Shown here: positions 27,082-35,551 of the stretch, piece by piece
How the letters are laid out: every line of letters starts with the position of its first letter
Numbering within the stretch: position 1 is the first letter of the stretch
Assembly: GCA_001660395.1 (NCBI GenBank)
Contig: LXWE01000001.1
Coordinates: 558,001-622,000 of the forward strand
Reading direction: 5' to 3'
Length of the DNA stretch: 64,000 bases
Source of the DNA: Alteromonadaceae bacterium XY-R5
Lineage (GTDB): Bacteria > Pseudomonadota > Gammaproteobacteria > Enterobacterales > Alteromonadaceae
The notes under the pieces: generated by a model
The model's input: only the letters and a program-made list of their open reading frames with translations
The model's database searches: none
What the model was told of the DNA's origin: nothing
Position numbers and translations under genes: made by a program

Positions 27082-27864
27082 TTACTTATCTTGCTTGGGT
27101 AAACTCCAGGCAAAGTAGAATCGTTGGATCCAGTGCACCGCCTTAAACAGCAACAGGCTCATCAGCGACAGCACGATAAGCGCCGCAAAGGCCTGGGGGA
27201 TTTTGAAATAAGAAGTCGAAAACTGCACCAGATAGCCCAAACCCTTTTCCGCCGCCACAAATTCGGCAATGACCGCACCGATAATGGCCAGAGTTACAGC
27301 TACCTTAAGGCCACTGAAAATATGCGGAATAGCGTAAGGCAGGCGGATTTGCCAAATCTCTTTGACCGCCGGGGCGCGCAGGGATTTGGATAATTCAATC
27401 AGTTCAGGCGGGGTCGCCAGCATGCCTGTGGTAGCCGCAACCACCAGCGGGAAAAAGGTAATTAAACAGGTAATCACCAGCCGCGGTGCTTCGCCCGAAC
27501 CTAAAATTACAATCAGCAAAGGCGCAATGGCCACCACAGGCGTGGATTGCACCACCACCAGCAGCGGATACAGGGTTTTGCGCAAAAATTCCGAGCGCAC
27601 CATGATAATTGCCAACGGCAGGCTGATAACTATCGATAAGGCAAAACCTATCAGAGCGACCCGCAGCGTCGCCCAGGCATGTTCAACCCAACGCATCAGC
27701 TCCACATCATAAAACGCCTGAGCGATTTCCGACGGCGCAGGCAACACAAAGTTAGGTACCTCAAATACCCGGCAAATCACTTCCCACACCGGCAGTAAGG
27801 TCAGCAAACACAAAGCCGGTAACAGTGGCTGCACACCGTATTTCATTTTTAGATAAGCATTCAT
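27082..27864 (-). CDS. ABC transporter permease (SsuC/TauC/ThiX type)
   Basis: A 260-residue inner-membrane permease with about six helices and the binding-protein-dependent transport loop around residues 160-190 (ELSKSLRAPAVKEIWQIRLPYAIPHIFSGLKVAVTLAIIGAV, key E-A-G-type region). ATG at 27864 follows AAGGAG; the frame stays open to 27903, overlapping the ATPase gene. Last gene of the SBP-ATPase-permease unit. By its riboswitch it probably imports a purine such as xanthine or urate. Confidence 0.9.
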   Translation of the reverse strand: MNAYLKMKYGVQPLLPALCLLTLLPVWEVICRVFEVPNFVLPAPSEIAQAFYDVELMRWVEHAWATLRVALIGFALSIVISLPLAIIMVRSEFLRKTLYPLLVVVQSTPVVAIAPLLIVILGSGEAPRLVITCLITFFPLVVAATTGMLATPPELIELSKSLRAPAVKEIWQIRLPYAIPHIFSGLKVAVTLAIIGAVIAEFVAAEKGLGYLVQFSTSYFKIPQAFAALIVLSLMSLLLFKAVHWIQRFYFAWSLPKQDK

Positions 27865-27874
27865 TAACTGCTCC

Positions 27875-28681
27875 TTAGGCCAGCATGGCTTGGAGCGGCG
27901 CATCGGATTCGGCCTCTGACTGGCGGTAAATGTGTTTGCGGATCCGATTGGTGTACTCAGAAAACGCCGCCAGTTGCATAGTTTGCGGGCTGCGCGGACG
28001 CGGCAGGTCGATATCCAGAGATTCGGCCAAAGTGCTCGGCCCTTCGCTCATCACCAGCACCTTGTCTGCCAGCAGCACAGCTTCAGAAATGGAATGGGTG
28101 ATAAAAAGCACGGTTTTGGGTGCGTCGTTCCAGATTTTCAGCAGTTCAAAGCCCATCATTTCCCGCGTCAGGGCATCCAGGGCCGAAAATGGCTCGTCCA
28201 TGATCAGAATATCCGGGTCCAGCAACAAGGCTCTGGCAATGCCAACTCTCTGCTGCATGCCGCCAGAGAGCTGATCCGGACGATGTTTGGCGAACTTGGT
28301 CAGGCCTATCATTTCAATCAGATCGGCTGCCCGAACACGATCAGCCAGGGTGATACGGCCGAATTTATGTTTGAGTGGAAACAATACATTGTCGGTCACC
28401 TTCAGCCAGGGCAACAGAGTCGGTTTTTGAAACACTATGCCAACGTCATCCCGTGGCTGGGTGACGGGATGATCAAACACCCTGACCTGGCCTTTGGTGG
28501 GTTGCATCAGGCCGCTAAGCAGACGCAGTAAGGTTGATTTGCCGCAGCCCGATGGGCCGACCACAGCAACAAATTCGTGTTTATTGATACTGAAACTCAC
28601 ATCCCGCAGGGCGGGTATCAGCTGGCCTTTATCCGTGGTGTAACTGTGGCCAACGGCGCAAAAACTCACGTAGGGCAACAT
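27875..28681 (-). CDS. ABC transporter ATP-binding protein (SsuB/TauB type)
   Basis: A 268-residue ATPase. Walker A is GPSGCGKST (about residue 42), the signature motif LSGGMQQRVGIARAL (about 138) and Walker B DILIMDEPFSALD (about 158). The downstream H-loop is ITHSISEAV. It begins two bases after the binding-protein gene and ends ten bases before the permease start, giving a compact three-gene importer. Related proteins serve nitrate, taurine, sulfonate and pyrimidine-precursor import. Confidence 0.93.
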   Translation of the reverse strand: MLPYVSFCAVGHSYTTDKGQLIPALRDVSFSINKHEFVAVVGPSGCGKSTLLRLLSGLMQPTKGQVRVFDHPVTQPRDDVGIVFQKPTLLPWLKVTDNVLFPLKHKFGRITLADRVRAADLIEMIGLTKFAKHRPDQLSGGMQQRVGIARALLLDPDILIMDEPFSALDALTREMMGFELLKIWNDAPKTVLFITHSISEAVLLADKVLVMSEGPSTLAESLDIDLPRPRSPQTMQLAAFSEYTNRIRKHIYRQSEAESDAPLQAMLA

Positions 28682-28683
28682 AG

Positions 28684-29694
28684 TTATTCTCCCTGCAAAA
28701 ACTGACGGTTAATGGCGCGCTCGGGATCAAATGAGGCAGGATCCAGAGACTGGGCTTTGGCGGTCCACTGCCAGGTGGTGGCAAGACGCTCCGGGTCAAA
28801 CTGACCAAGGCCATGAGCGCTACTGGCATCGTTGTAGACCAAACCTTTGATAGAAGTGATGGTATCGGCTGCCGCGCTGGCATCCACTTCAGGCACAATC
28901 TTATGCACCATTTCGCCACTTTGCTGCGGATGGGCCCAGGTATAGGCAATGGCTTTGGCATAGGCGCGCACAAAACGTTTTGCCACCTCCGGGCGCTTGG
29001 CCAGGAAGCGATCGTTGGCAATTAACGCGGTAGAGTAAAACGCCAGACCCGCATCATACCAAGGTAAAACAGTCAGCTCTTTGCCTGCGGATTTCGCCTG
29101 ATAGCGATATTTTTCTGTATCTGTGATCCAGGAAATCACCACATCGGCATTGCCGGTTAACAGCATGGGATTGAGGGCGCCGGGGTCGGTTTTAATCACC
29201 CGTACCTTATTTTCCGGCACCTGATTGACTGACAGCAGTAACGGCAAAAACACGTTAGAGGAAGTAAAAGGCGACGTGGCGATCTTCTTCCCGGCGACAT
29301 CCTTCACCTGCTGAATGCCCGAATCAGACAGCACAAAAAACGCATGGGGCGCTTCACTAAACACCGAATAGATGGCGCTGACCGGCACATCGTTATTGGC
29401 TTTGGCCAGCAGTAATGCAACCAAATCCGATAAGCCCACATCGGCAGTGCCAGTGGCAATTTTACTGATGGCATCGGTCGAGCCGCGGCCATGGGAAATT
29501 TTTACGTCGAGATTTTCTGCGGCAAAAAAGCCCTGTTCAATGCCTACGTACAAAGGTGCTTTGTCGCCGCCGGGCAACCAGTCGAGCTGAAAAGTGACTT
29601 TGTCTGCCGCCAGACTTAACGGGCTAATACTTGCCAGCGCTGCCAGCATCAGGCCACGACATATGCGACTCTGCCATTGCTTAATTAACTTCAT
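28684..29694 (-). CDS. ABC transporter substrate-binding protein (NMT1/THI5-like)
   Basis: A 336-residue periplasmic binding protein with a signal peptide (about 1-29, LAALASISPLSLAA) and the NMT1/SsuA-type fold. The first lobe begins VTFQLDWLPGGDKAPLYVGIEQGFFAAENLDV, followed by HGRGSTDAISKIATGTADVGLSD. This family binds thiamine precursors, sulfonates or purine-related compounds. The leader is 180 bases long and carries a xanthine-type riboswitch; near the ATG, CCGGU and ACCGG form a stem that buries the ribosome site GGAG. Confidence 0.9.
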   Translation of the reverse strand: MKLIKQWQSRICRGLMLAALASISPLSLAADKVTFQLDWLPGGDKAPLYVGIEQGFFAAENLDVKISHGRGSTDAISKIATGTADVGLSDLVALLLAKANNDVPVSAIYSVFSEAPHAFFVLSDSGIQQVKDVAGKKIATSPFTSSNVFLPLLLSVNQVPENKVRVIKTDPGALNPMLLTGNADVVISWITDTEKYRYQAKSAGKELTVLPWYDAGLAFYSTALIANDRFLAKRPEVAKRFVRAYAKAIAYTWAHPQQSGEMVHKIVPEVDASAAADTITSIKGLVYNDASSAHGLGQFDPERLATTWQWTAKAQSLDPASFDPERAINRQFLQGE

Positions 29695-29829
29695 TTTGGA
29701 TTCTCCGGTATCTCAGGCTCAGGGAGCCTTGCCAAAGACCGGTAAAATGCAGATAGATTGGGGAGGGATGGACCGAAAATCACGTCACTCACGCCAGCCA
29801 AATACCTGCGTATTTCACCTGTCGTTAAG

Positions 29830-29879
29830 TGAGCAATGCCCGGGCTGGAAAATGCGACTAGCCTGACCGCTTCTACTCA
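29830..29879 (-). ncRNA. NMT1/xanthine-type riboswitch before the ABC importer operon
   Basis: Outer stem UGAG/CUCA, loop strands UAGAAGCGGU and GGGCAUUG, and inner stem GGCU/AGCC. The loop strands match the other two leaders, while the stems differ in sequence but keep pairing, which supports a conserved RNA. The expression platform is long (29695-29829), with an AAATAC/GTATTT hairpin and a terminal stem covering the ribosome site. Confidence 0.75.
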
Positions 29880-30191
29880 TTTGTTCCTAAATCGCACCGA
29901 CACGAGGATTTGCATCAGCACAAATGCAGATTTGCAACAGCTGTGCCAGCCCGCTAAGCCGTGAAATACGGTTTTTCACCACATTAGCCTGCACCATAAA
30001 AAAGCAAAATGAAAACATAATGTTATTTTCTGGTGCAAGCGTGGTAAGGTTTACTGCCTATTTCTCGGCCATTGATGTCTCCAATCCCCGTGCTTGTAGC
30101 AGGAGTGGATTACCACTGAAACTGGACAGCTTTTTGCTTGGCAGCCATTGGCTTAGGCTGAATTTAGGCCTAACGCCATTCAGATTTTATG
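29880..30191. promoter_or_regulatory. Divergent promoter region of the importer and deaminase genes
   Basis: About 310 bases between the two outward-facing riboswitches must hold both promoters. It contains an inverted repeat TGCACCA (29990-29996) and TGGTGCA (30031-30037) separated by an A/T-rich stretch. These halves resemble NtrC half-sites but are spaced far apart. A TTAGGC/GCCTAA hairpin lies near 30151-30173. No clear -10/-35 pair could be fixed by eye. Confidence 0.4.
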
Positions 30192-30246
30192 AGAGTAGAA
30201 GCGGTCAGGATCCCTTTTTAAACACGCAGATCCGGGACATTGCTCT
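30192..30246 (+). ncRNA. NMT1/xanthine-type riboswitch before the amidohydrolase gene
   Basis: Outer stem AGAG/CUCU, loop strands UAGAAGCGGU and GGGACAUUG, and inner stem GGAUC/GAUCC. The 3' arm GCUCUUU is complementary to AAAGGAGC, the ribosome site before the ATG at 30269, so ligand-stabilised outer stem formation should expose the site (ON switch). Confidence 0.75.
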
Positions 30247-30268
30247 TTGCAGTAACAAAGGAGCATGT

Positions 30269-31639
30269 ATGCATTACTTGATTCAGGGCTGCGAGGCTGT
30301 GTTTAGTCCTTCTGCGGGTCCGCAATCCCCTGTCACCGATATTCGCATTCGCGATGGCCGTATTAACGAACTTGGTCAGCATCTTATCCCAAATAAGGAT
30401 GAAACCCTGATTGATGGCCGCGGTTGTGTGGCCTATCCCGGCCTGGTGAATACCCATCACCATCTGGCCCAGTCAATGTTAAAAGGCATCCCTGCCGGGT
30501 TAAATCAGGGCCTGGGCGAATGGCTGGCCTCGGTACCCTATCGCTACTGGCCAAAAATCGATGCCGAACTTATGTATCTGGCCGCCAAACTGGGGCTGTA
30601 TGAATTGCTGCGCTCAGGTGCCACCACCTGTGCCGACCATCACTATCTGTATCACGCCAGCAGCTCAGCCGAAGTAGAAGATGCCGTCTGGCAGGCCGCC
30701 GATGAACTGGGCATGCGTTTAGTATTGTGCCGTGGCAGTGCCACGGTGATGGGCAGCCACAAAGGCATGCGTGATGCGGGGATTTTACCCGAGAGCCTGG
30801 ATCAGGCCATCAGCCGTATGGAACACAGTCGCAGCCGCTATCATCAGACCGGCAATATGGCCATGCGCAAACTGGTGGTAGCCCCCACCAGCATAGTGCA
30901 TACCTCACCACCGCAGGATTTACGTGAATTTGCCGCCTTTGCCCGTGCGCATGGGTTAAAACTGCATTCTCACTTATTGGAAGTGGACTTTGACCAGCAG
31001 CAGGCTTTGCAAAAATATGGCATGCCAGCGATAGACTATGCCCAAAGTGTTAACTGGCTCGGCGAGGATGTCTGGTTCGCCCACTTAGTCCAGTGTGATC
31101 AACACGCAATCAAACTGCTTGCTGAGACGGGCACAGGTATCGCCCACTGCCCGACCTCTAATTGTCGCCTTGGCAGCGGCATCGCACCTGTGATTGAGAT
31201 GCAGCGCGCGGGCGTCAATATTACCCTGGGTGTGGATGGCTCGGCATCGTCAGAGTCTGGTTCCATGATCCAGGAGCTGAATTTAAGCTGGCTGTTGCAC
31301 CGCACCCAGCATGGTCCCAACGCCACCAGCGCCGAACAGGTACTGAACTGGGGCAGTGAAAATGGCGCCCGTTTACTCGGATTAGAGGGTACCGGTAGCC
31401 TTGAAGTGGGCAAAGCTGCGGATATCGTGCTTTACGATATTCAGCAACCGCGCTTTGCCGGCGTGCATTCGCCATTACTGGCACCCTTACTGTGTGGAGA
31501 GCCGGTCAGTATCAAAACCAGCTTTATTCAGGGTAACCCCGTGTACGGCGAGGGTTGTGCAAATCCGATAGATGAGGCCAAGTTCACAGCCGATATTCAG
31601 CAGGGTGTGAAACACCTGCTGGCAAAAGTACATGGCTGA
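30269..31639 (+). CDS. Amidohydrolase-family purine deaminase (8-oxoguanine deaminase-like)
   Basis: A 456-residue member of the SsnA/AtzB amidohydrolase group. Metal ligands are visible: the H-x-H in NTHHHLAQSMLKG (about residue 66), the histidine in LHSHLLEV (about 230), that in WFAHLVQCD (about 265) and the aspartate in LGVDGSASSESG (about 318). The group deaminates guanine-like and 8-oxoguanine rings, and the latter gives urate, a ligand of xanthine riboswitches. ATG at 30269 has GGAG five bases upstream; longer frames run through the riboswitch. It likely shares a pathway with the divergent importer. Confidence 0.85.
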   Translation: MHYLIQGCEAVFSPSAGPQSPVTDIRIRDGRINELGQHLIPNKDETLIDGRGCVAYPGLVNTHHHLAQSMLKGIPAGLNQGLGEWLASVPYRYWPKIDAELMYLAAKLGLYELLRSGATTCADHHYLYHASSSAEVEDAVWQAADELGMRLVLCRGSATVMGSHKGMRDAGILPESLDQAISRMEHSRSRYHQTGNMAMRKLVVAPTSIVHTSPPQDLREFAAFARAHGLKLHSHLLEVDFDQQQALQKYGMPAIDYAQSVNWLGEDVWFAHLVQCDQHAIKLLAETGTGIAHCPTSNCRLGSGIAPVIEMQRAGVNITLGVDGSASSESGSMIQELNLSWLLHRTQHGPNATSAEQVLNWGSENGARLLGLEGTGSLEVGKAADIVLYDIQQPRFAGVHSPLLAPLLCGEPVSIKTSFIQGNPVYGEGCANPIDEAKFTADIQQGVKHLLAKVHG

Positions 31640-31657
31640 TGCCACTATAATCAGGCC

Positions 31658-32044
31658 TTAGCCCAACCAGGGCACTTCGGCCACCAGCGCGGCTAAACAC
31701 AACAGCGCCACAATCAACAATACTAACCCGCTGTAAGGACTATCATCGTGCTTACGGCGGGTACGTTTGCGTTTGAGGATAGTGACCACCAACCCCAGGC
31801 TGGTACAGGCCGCGAGTAGCAGCAATAAGAAATGGGTTAACGGCCGTGACCACTGCTCCCGCACTTCAATGCCCAGATACTCCTGAAATCCTGTGGTAAA
31901 TTCCGGCCGGGCATAGTGAAAAACAATCAGCGCAGCCAACATGACGGCCCAGCCAAACAGGTGAATGGCGTTAATCAGACGAAATAAAGTGTCCTTTTCT
32001 TTGGCCTGATGTCGTCTTTCTGGCTGATGTTCGTGACTTGTCAT
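31658..32044 (-). CDS. Small membrane protein, unknown function
   Basis: A 128-residue protein with a charged N-terminus (about 1-22) and three hydrophobic segments (about 26-44, 68-90 and 105-125), separated by a basic KRKRTRRK loop. I do not recognise a family. It converges on the deaminase gene, 18 bases away, and is divergent from asnS across 277 bases. Confidence 0.65.
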   Translation of the reverse strand: MTSHEHQPERRHQAKEKDTLFRLINAIHLFGWAVMLAALIVFHYARPEFTTGFQEYLGIEVREQWSRPLTHFLLLLLAACTSLGLVVTILKRKRTRRKHDDSPYSGLVLLIVALLCLAALVAEVPWLG

Positions 32045-32321
32045 AGGGAGTTCAACAATTTTACTTGAGTCTGTGCGTCAGCTAAGTAAGATTACACACC
32101 TTGTTTTGATAGTCGATATCCCAGTCGAGGATGACCCCAAAACGTGTCCCGGGTAATCACGCACAACATATCAGCAAACTGATGTATTGATGACCTGATT
32201 AACAGAGACATTTGTCACGACCATCACACATTGAGACAGCGGTTTACTAACGGTAGTTCAGACCTTAGCACCCCGTCTGCAATTTTACGTATTTTTCTCG
32301 TTCAGGTTTTGGAGATAACAG

Positions 32322-33719
32322 ATGGCGCAAGCCCCAGTGGTAGATATTCTCAGCGGTAAGTACTCCGTTGGTGATGTAGTAACAGTAAAAGGTTGGGTTC
32401 GTACCCGCCGTGATTCAAAAGCAGGCTTATCCTTTATCGCCCTGCATGACGGCAGCTGCTTTGACGCCGTGCAAGTTATCGCCCTGAATTCCCTGAATAA
32501 TTACGAAGATATCCAGCGTTTAACCACCAGCTGCTCGATCATTGCTACAGGTGCATTAAAAGCCTCTGAAGGCCAGGGTCAGGCTCTGGAAATTGAAGCC
32601 AGCAGTGTTGAAATTGTTGGCTGGGTAGAAAACCCGGACACTTACCCAATGGCGCCTAAACGTCACTCGGTAGAATACCTGCGTGAACACGCTCACCTGC
32701 GTCCGCGTACCAACCTGATTGGTGCCGTGGCCCGTGTACGTAACTGTTTATCTCAGGCTATTCACCGTTTCTTCCATGAAAATGGCTATATCTGGGTAAG
32801 CACCCCTATTCTGACGGCCAGCGATACTGAAGGTGCCGGTGAAATGTTCCGCGTGTCTACGCTGGATCTAAACAATCTGCCGCGCACAGACAAAGGTGAC
32901 GTCGACTTTTCTGAAGATTTCTTCGGCAAAGAGACTTACCTGACGGTATCAGGCCAGTTAAACGGCGAAACCTACGCTTGTGCCCTGTCGAAGATTTATA
33001 CCTTCGGCCCAACTTTCCGTGCTGAGAACTCCAATACCAGCCGTCACCTGGCTGAATTCTGGATGATCGAACCGGAAGTCGCCTTTGCAGAACTGAAAGA
33101 CATCGCTCAGCTGTCTGAAGACATGCTGAAATATGTATTTAAGGCTGTGTTGGCCGAACGCGCTGATGACATGGCGTTCTTCGCTGAGCGCGTAAACAAA
33201 GACGCTATCAGCCGTTTAGAGCAGGTAATTTCACAAGACTTCGTACGCATGGATTACACCGATGCTATCGAGATCCTCAAAGCCAGCGGTAAGAACTTCG
33301 AGTTCCCGGTGGAATGGGGTGTCGATTTGTCGTCTGAGCACGAGCGCTATCTGGCAGAAGAACATGTGGGCGCGCCTATCATCATGCAAAACTACCCGAA
33401 AGACATCAAAGCCTTCTACATGCGTTTGAACGATGACGGCAAAACAGTAGCCGCCATGGACGTACTGGCACCTGGCATTGGTGAAATCATCGGTGGTTCT
33501 CAGCGTGAAGAGCGTTTAGACGTGTTCGATGCGCGCCTGGATGAGATGGGCTTAAGCAAAGAAGACTACAGCTGGTATCGCGACCTGCGCCGTTACGGCA
33601 CCGTACCACACGCAGGTTTCGGTTTAGGTTTTGAGCGTCTGGTGGCCTATGTGACCGGCGTACAAAACGTACGTGACGTGATCCCATTCCCGCGTACACC
33701 AGGCAACGCCAACTACTAA
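32322..33719 (+). CDS. asnS: Asparaginyl-tRNA synthetase
   Basis: A 465-residue class IIb synthetase that charges tRNA-Asn. The N-terminal OB-fold anticodon-binding domain (about 1-110) is followed by the catalytic core with motif 2 ([25 protein letters not shown], about 225-250) and motif 3 ([15 protein letters not shown], near 435-450). Full length for the bacterial enzyme. GGAG precedes the ATG. It is followed by a strong terminator and stands as a single-gene unit. Confidence 0.98.
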   Translation: MAQAPVVDILSGKYSVGDVVTVKGWVRTRRDSKAGLSFIALHDGSCFDAVQVIALNSLNNYEDIQRLTTSCSIIATGALKASEGQGQALEIEASSVEIVGWVENPDTYPMAPKRHSVEYLREHAHLRPRTNLIGAVARVRNCLSQAIHRFFHENGYIWVSTPILTASDTEGAGEMFRVSTLDLNNLPRTDKGDVDFSEDFFGKETYLTVSGQLNGETYACALSKIYTFGPTFRAENSNTSRHLAEFWMIEPEVAFAELKDIAQLSEDMLKYVFKAVLAERADDMAFFAERVNKDAISRLEQVISQDFVRMDYTDAIEILKASGKNFEFPVEWGVDLSSEHERYLAEEHVGAPIIMQNYPKDIKAFYMRLNDDGKTVAAMDVLAPGIGEIIGGSQREERLDVFDARLDEMGLSKEDYSWYRDLRRYGTVPHAGFGLGFERLVAYVTGVQNVRDVIPFPRTPGNANY

Positions 33720-33738
33720 GTTGAGTTAATGTGTCTAA

Positions 33739-33764
33739 AAGCCCTCTTTGATGAGGGCTTTTTT
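33739..33764 (+). terminator. Rho-independent terminator of asnS
   Basis: AAGCCCTC pairs with GAGGGCTT around TTTGAT, followed by six T residues, 20 bases after the asnS stop. Confidence 0.93.
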
Positions 33765-33837
33765 GTATTAAGCCCTTCCCTCGGCACCCCATCTCAATAA
33801 TAATATTCGCCAATTTTTGCTGTTAACTTGTTGAGAA

Positions 33838-34335
33838 ATGGAAAAATATATTGAGAAGGCCATCTACGCTTCGCGTTGGATTATGGCGCCAATTTACCTA
33901 GGCCTGAGCCTGACGCTACTGGCACTGGGCATTAAATTCTTTCAGGAAATCTTTCATATTCTGCCGATTATTTTCACCATTAAAGAAGTGGATTTAGTGC
34001 TGGTTGTCCTCTCTCTGATCGATATCGTATTGGTAGGCGGCCTGATCGTTATGGTGATGTTTTCCGGCTACGAAAACTTTGTTTCGCGTCTGGACTTAGA
34101 AGATGGGGAAGACAAGCTGGGCTGGTTAGGTAAACTGGACTCAGGCTCCCTAAAAAATAAAGTTGCAGCCTCTATCGTTGCCATTTCATCGATTCATCTG
34201 CTCAAGATTTTCATGAATGTTGAAAGCGTCAACGATGACAAAATCATGTGGTATTTACTGATCCACATTACCTTTGTGATTTCCGCGTTTTCCATGGGCT
34301 ATCTGGATAAATTGCTGCGTAAAGCCCCTTACTAA
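33838..34335 (+). CDS. yqhA: YqhA/UPF0114-family membrane protein
   Basis: A 165-residue inner-membrane protein of the YqhA (UPF0114) family, function unknown. Three to four hydrophobic helices lie near 13-36, 52-75, 105-124 and 135-155. The family hallmark segment [10 protein letters not shown] (about 81-90) follows the second helix. Length and helix order fit the family. It sits between asnS and the pqi operon and is 36 bases before pqiA. Confidence 0.9.
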   Translation: MEKYIEKAIYASRWIMAPIYLGLSLTLLALGIKFFQEIFHILPIIFTIKEVDLVLVVLSLIDIVLVGGLIVMVMFSGYENFVSRLDLEDGEDKLGWLGKLDSGSLKNKVAASIVAISSIHLLKIFMNVESVNDDKIMWYLLIHITFVISAFSMGYLDKLLRKAPY

Positions 34336-34371
34336 CCTACGCAAGCGATTGACTATTTTGCTCCAGCCCAT

Positions 34372-35550
34372 ATGCTGGAGCCATTCAGCTACTTAGAGAA
34401 TACGCGGGTGTCGTCAAAATCTTCTACTCATCCAGCTAAACGCATCCACTGTCATCAGTGTGATACCCTAAGTCAGCTGCCGCCAGTTGGCCATCGTCAA
34501 AAAGCAGTCTGCCCGGTTTGCGGCCACCGACTGGTCCATTTTCATCGTTTTGCGATTCAACATTTAGTGGCCTTTTCTATTGCCGCAGTTGTGTTGCTAT
34601 GCGCATCACTTCCGCTACCCTTTATGGCCTTTAAGTTTGCAGGCTCAGGTCTGAGTTTTAGTTTACTCTCCGGTTTTAGCTCGCTGGCCCATGAACACTT
34701 CTGGCTGCTGGCCATGCTGCTGTTACTTTTTATTATTCTGCTCCCTTTAAGCGTATTGCTCTGTTTGTTATATCTGCTGCTGTGGCCATTTCAACATCGC
34801 CACCAGCCTGCCCCGTTGGGTGCGCGTATCCTTAAACTGATTGATAAACTCCTGCCCTGGAGCATGGCTGAAATCTTTTTGATCAGCGTATTAGTCAGCC
34901 TGGTGAAGTTAACCTCTCTGGTCGATATCGAGTTAGGCATGGGCTTTTATGCCTACACCGGCTTTACAGTATTCTTTTGCCTGATGCTAATCCGCTTAGA
35001 TTTGCCACAGCTGTGGCTATATTTGTTACGTCAGCCGTTGCCCGAAGCAGCACCTATAGATGCCAGACGCAGTATTCAAACCACCTGGGCATTGTTAATA
35101 GCCTCTGCCCTACTCTATTTACCCGCCAATTTTCTACCCATTATGCGCACCCGATTTATTGGCGCCGAGCAACCCAGCACCATCTTACAAGGGGTCGAGA
35201 GCCTTTGGCATGCGGGTTCCTATCCTATTGCTATTATTATCTTTATTGCCAGTGTGCTGGTGCCTGTCGCAAAGTTGTTACTGCTTAGCTGGCTGACCTG
35301 GACGGTACAAAAAAATACCGCGCTTATGCAACGTCAGCGCGCACTGTGTTATCGTTTTACCGAGTTTATTGGACGCTGGTCGATGGTGGACGTATTTGTA
35401 ATCGCTATCCTGGCCAGCCTTTTGCAGATGGGTAATATCATCAGTGTCTTGCCTGGTCCTGCAGCTATCGCCTTTTGTGCCGTGGTGATCCTCACCATGC
35501 TGGCGGCAGAAACCTTTGACAGCCGTTTAATTTGGAACAAACAAAAATAA
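34372..35550 (+). CDS. pqiA: Intermembrane transport protein PqiA (paraquat-inducible protein A)
   Basis: A 392-residue inner-membrane protein of the PqiA/LetA family. Residues 20-55 hold a zinc-ribbon (CHQC ... CPVCG); the two LetA-type membrane domains follow, with about eight helices. The canonical E. coli protein has two zinc ribbons; only the first is evident here. With PqiB and PqiC it forms a trans-envelope lipid-transport path. The stop is followed after one base by pqiB. Confidence 0.9.
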   Translation: MLEPFSYLENTRVSSKSSTHPAKRIHCHQCDTLSQLPPVGHRQKAVCPVCGHRLVHFHRFAIQHLVAFSIAAVVLLCASLPLPFMAFKFAGSGLSFSLLSGFSSLAHEHFWLLAMLLLLFIILLPLSVLLCLLYLLLWPFQHRHQPAPLGARILKLIDKLLPWSMAEIFLISVLVSLVKLTSLVDIELGMGFYAYTGFTVFFCLMLIRLDLPQLWLYLLRQPLPEAAPIDARRSIQTTWALLIASALLYLPANFLPIMRTRFIGAEQPSTILQGVESLWHAGSYPIAIIIFIASVLVPVAKLLLLSWLTWTVQKNTALMQRQRALCYRFTEFIGRWSMVDVFVIAILASLLQMGNIISVLPGPAAIAFCAVVILTMLAAETFDSRLIWNKQK

Positions 35551-35551
35551 C

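Noticed and set aside
30130-30150. Possible sigma-54 promoter before the deaminase
   Set aside because: A TTGGCAG-GGCTT pattern is present, but the GG-GC spacing is off by one base.
29924-30268. Upstream extension of the deaminase frame
   Set aside because: It passes through the promoter region and the riboswitch; ATG at 30269 has a proper ribosome site and the family N-terminus.
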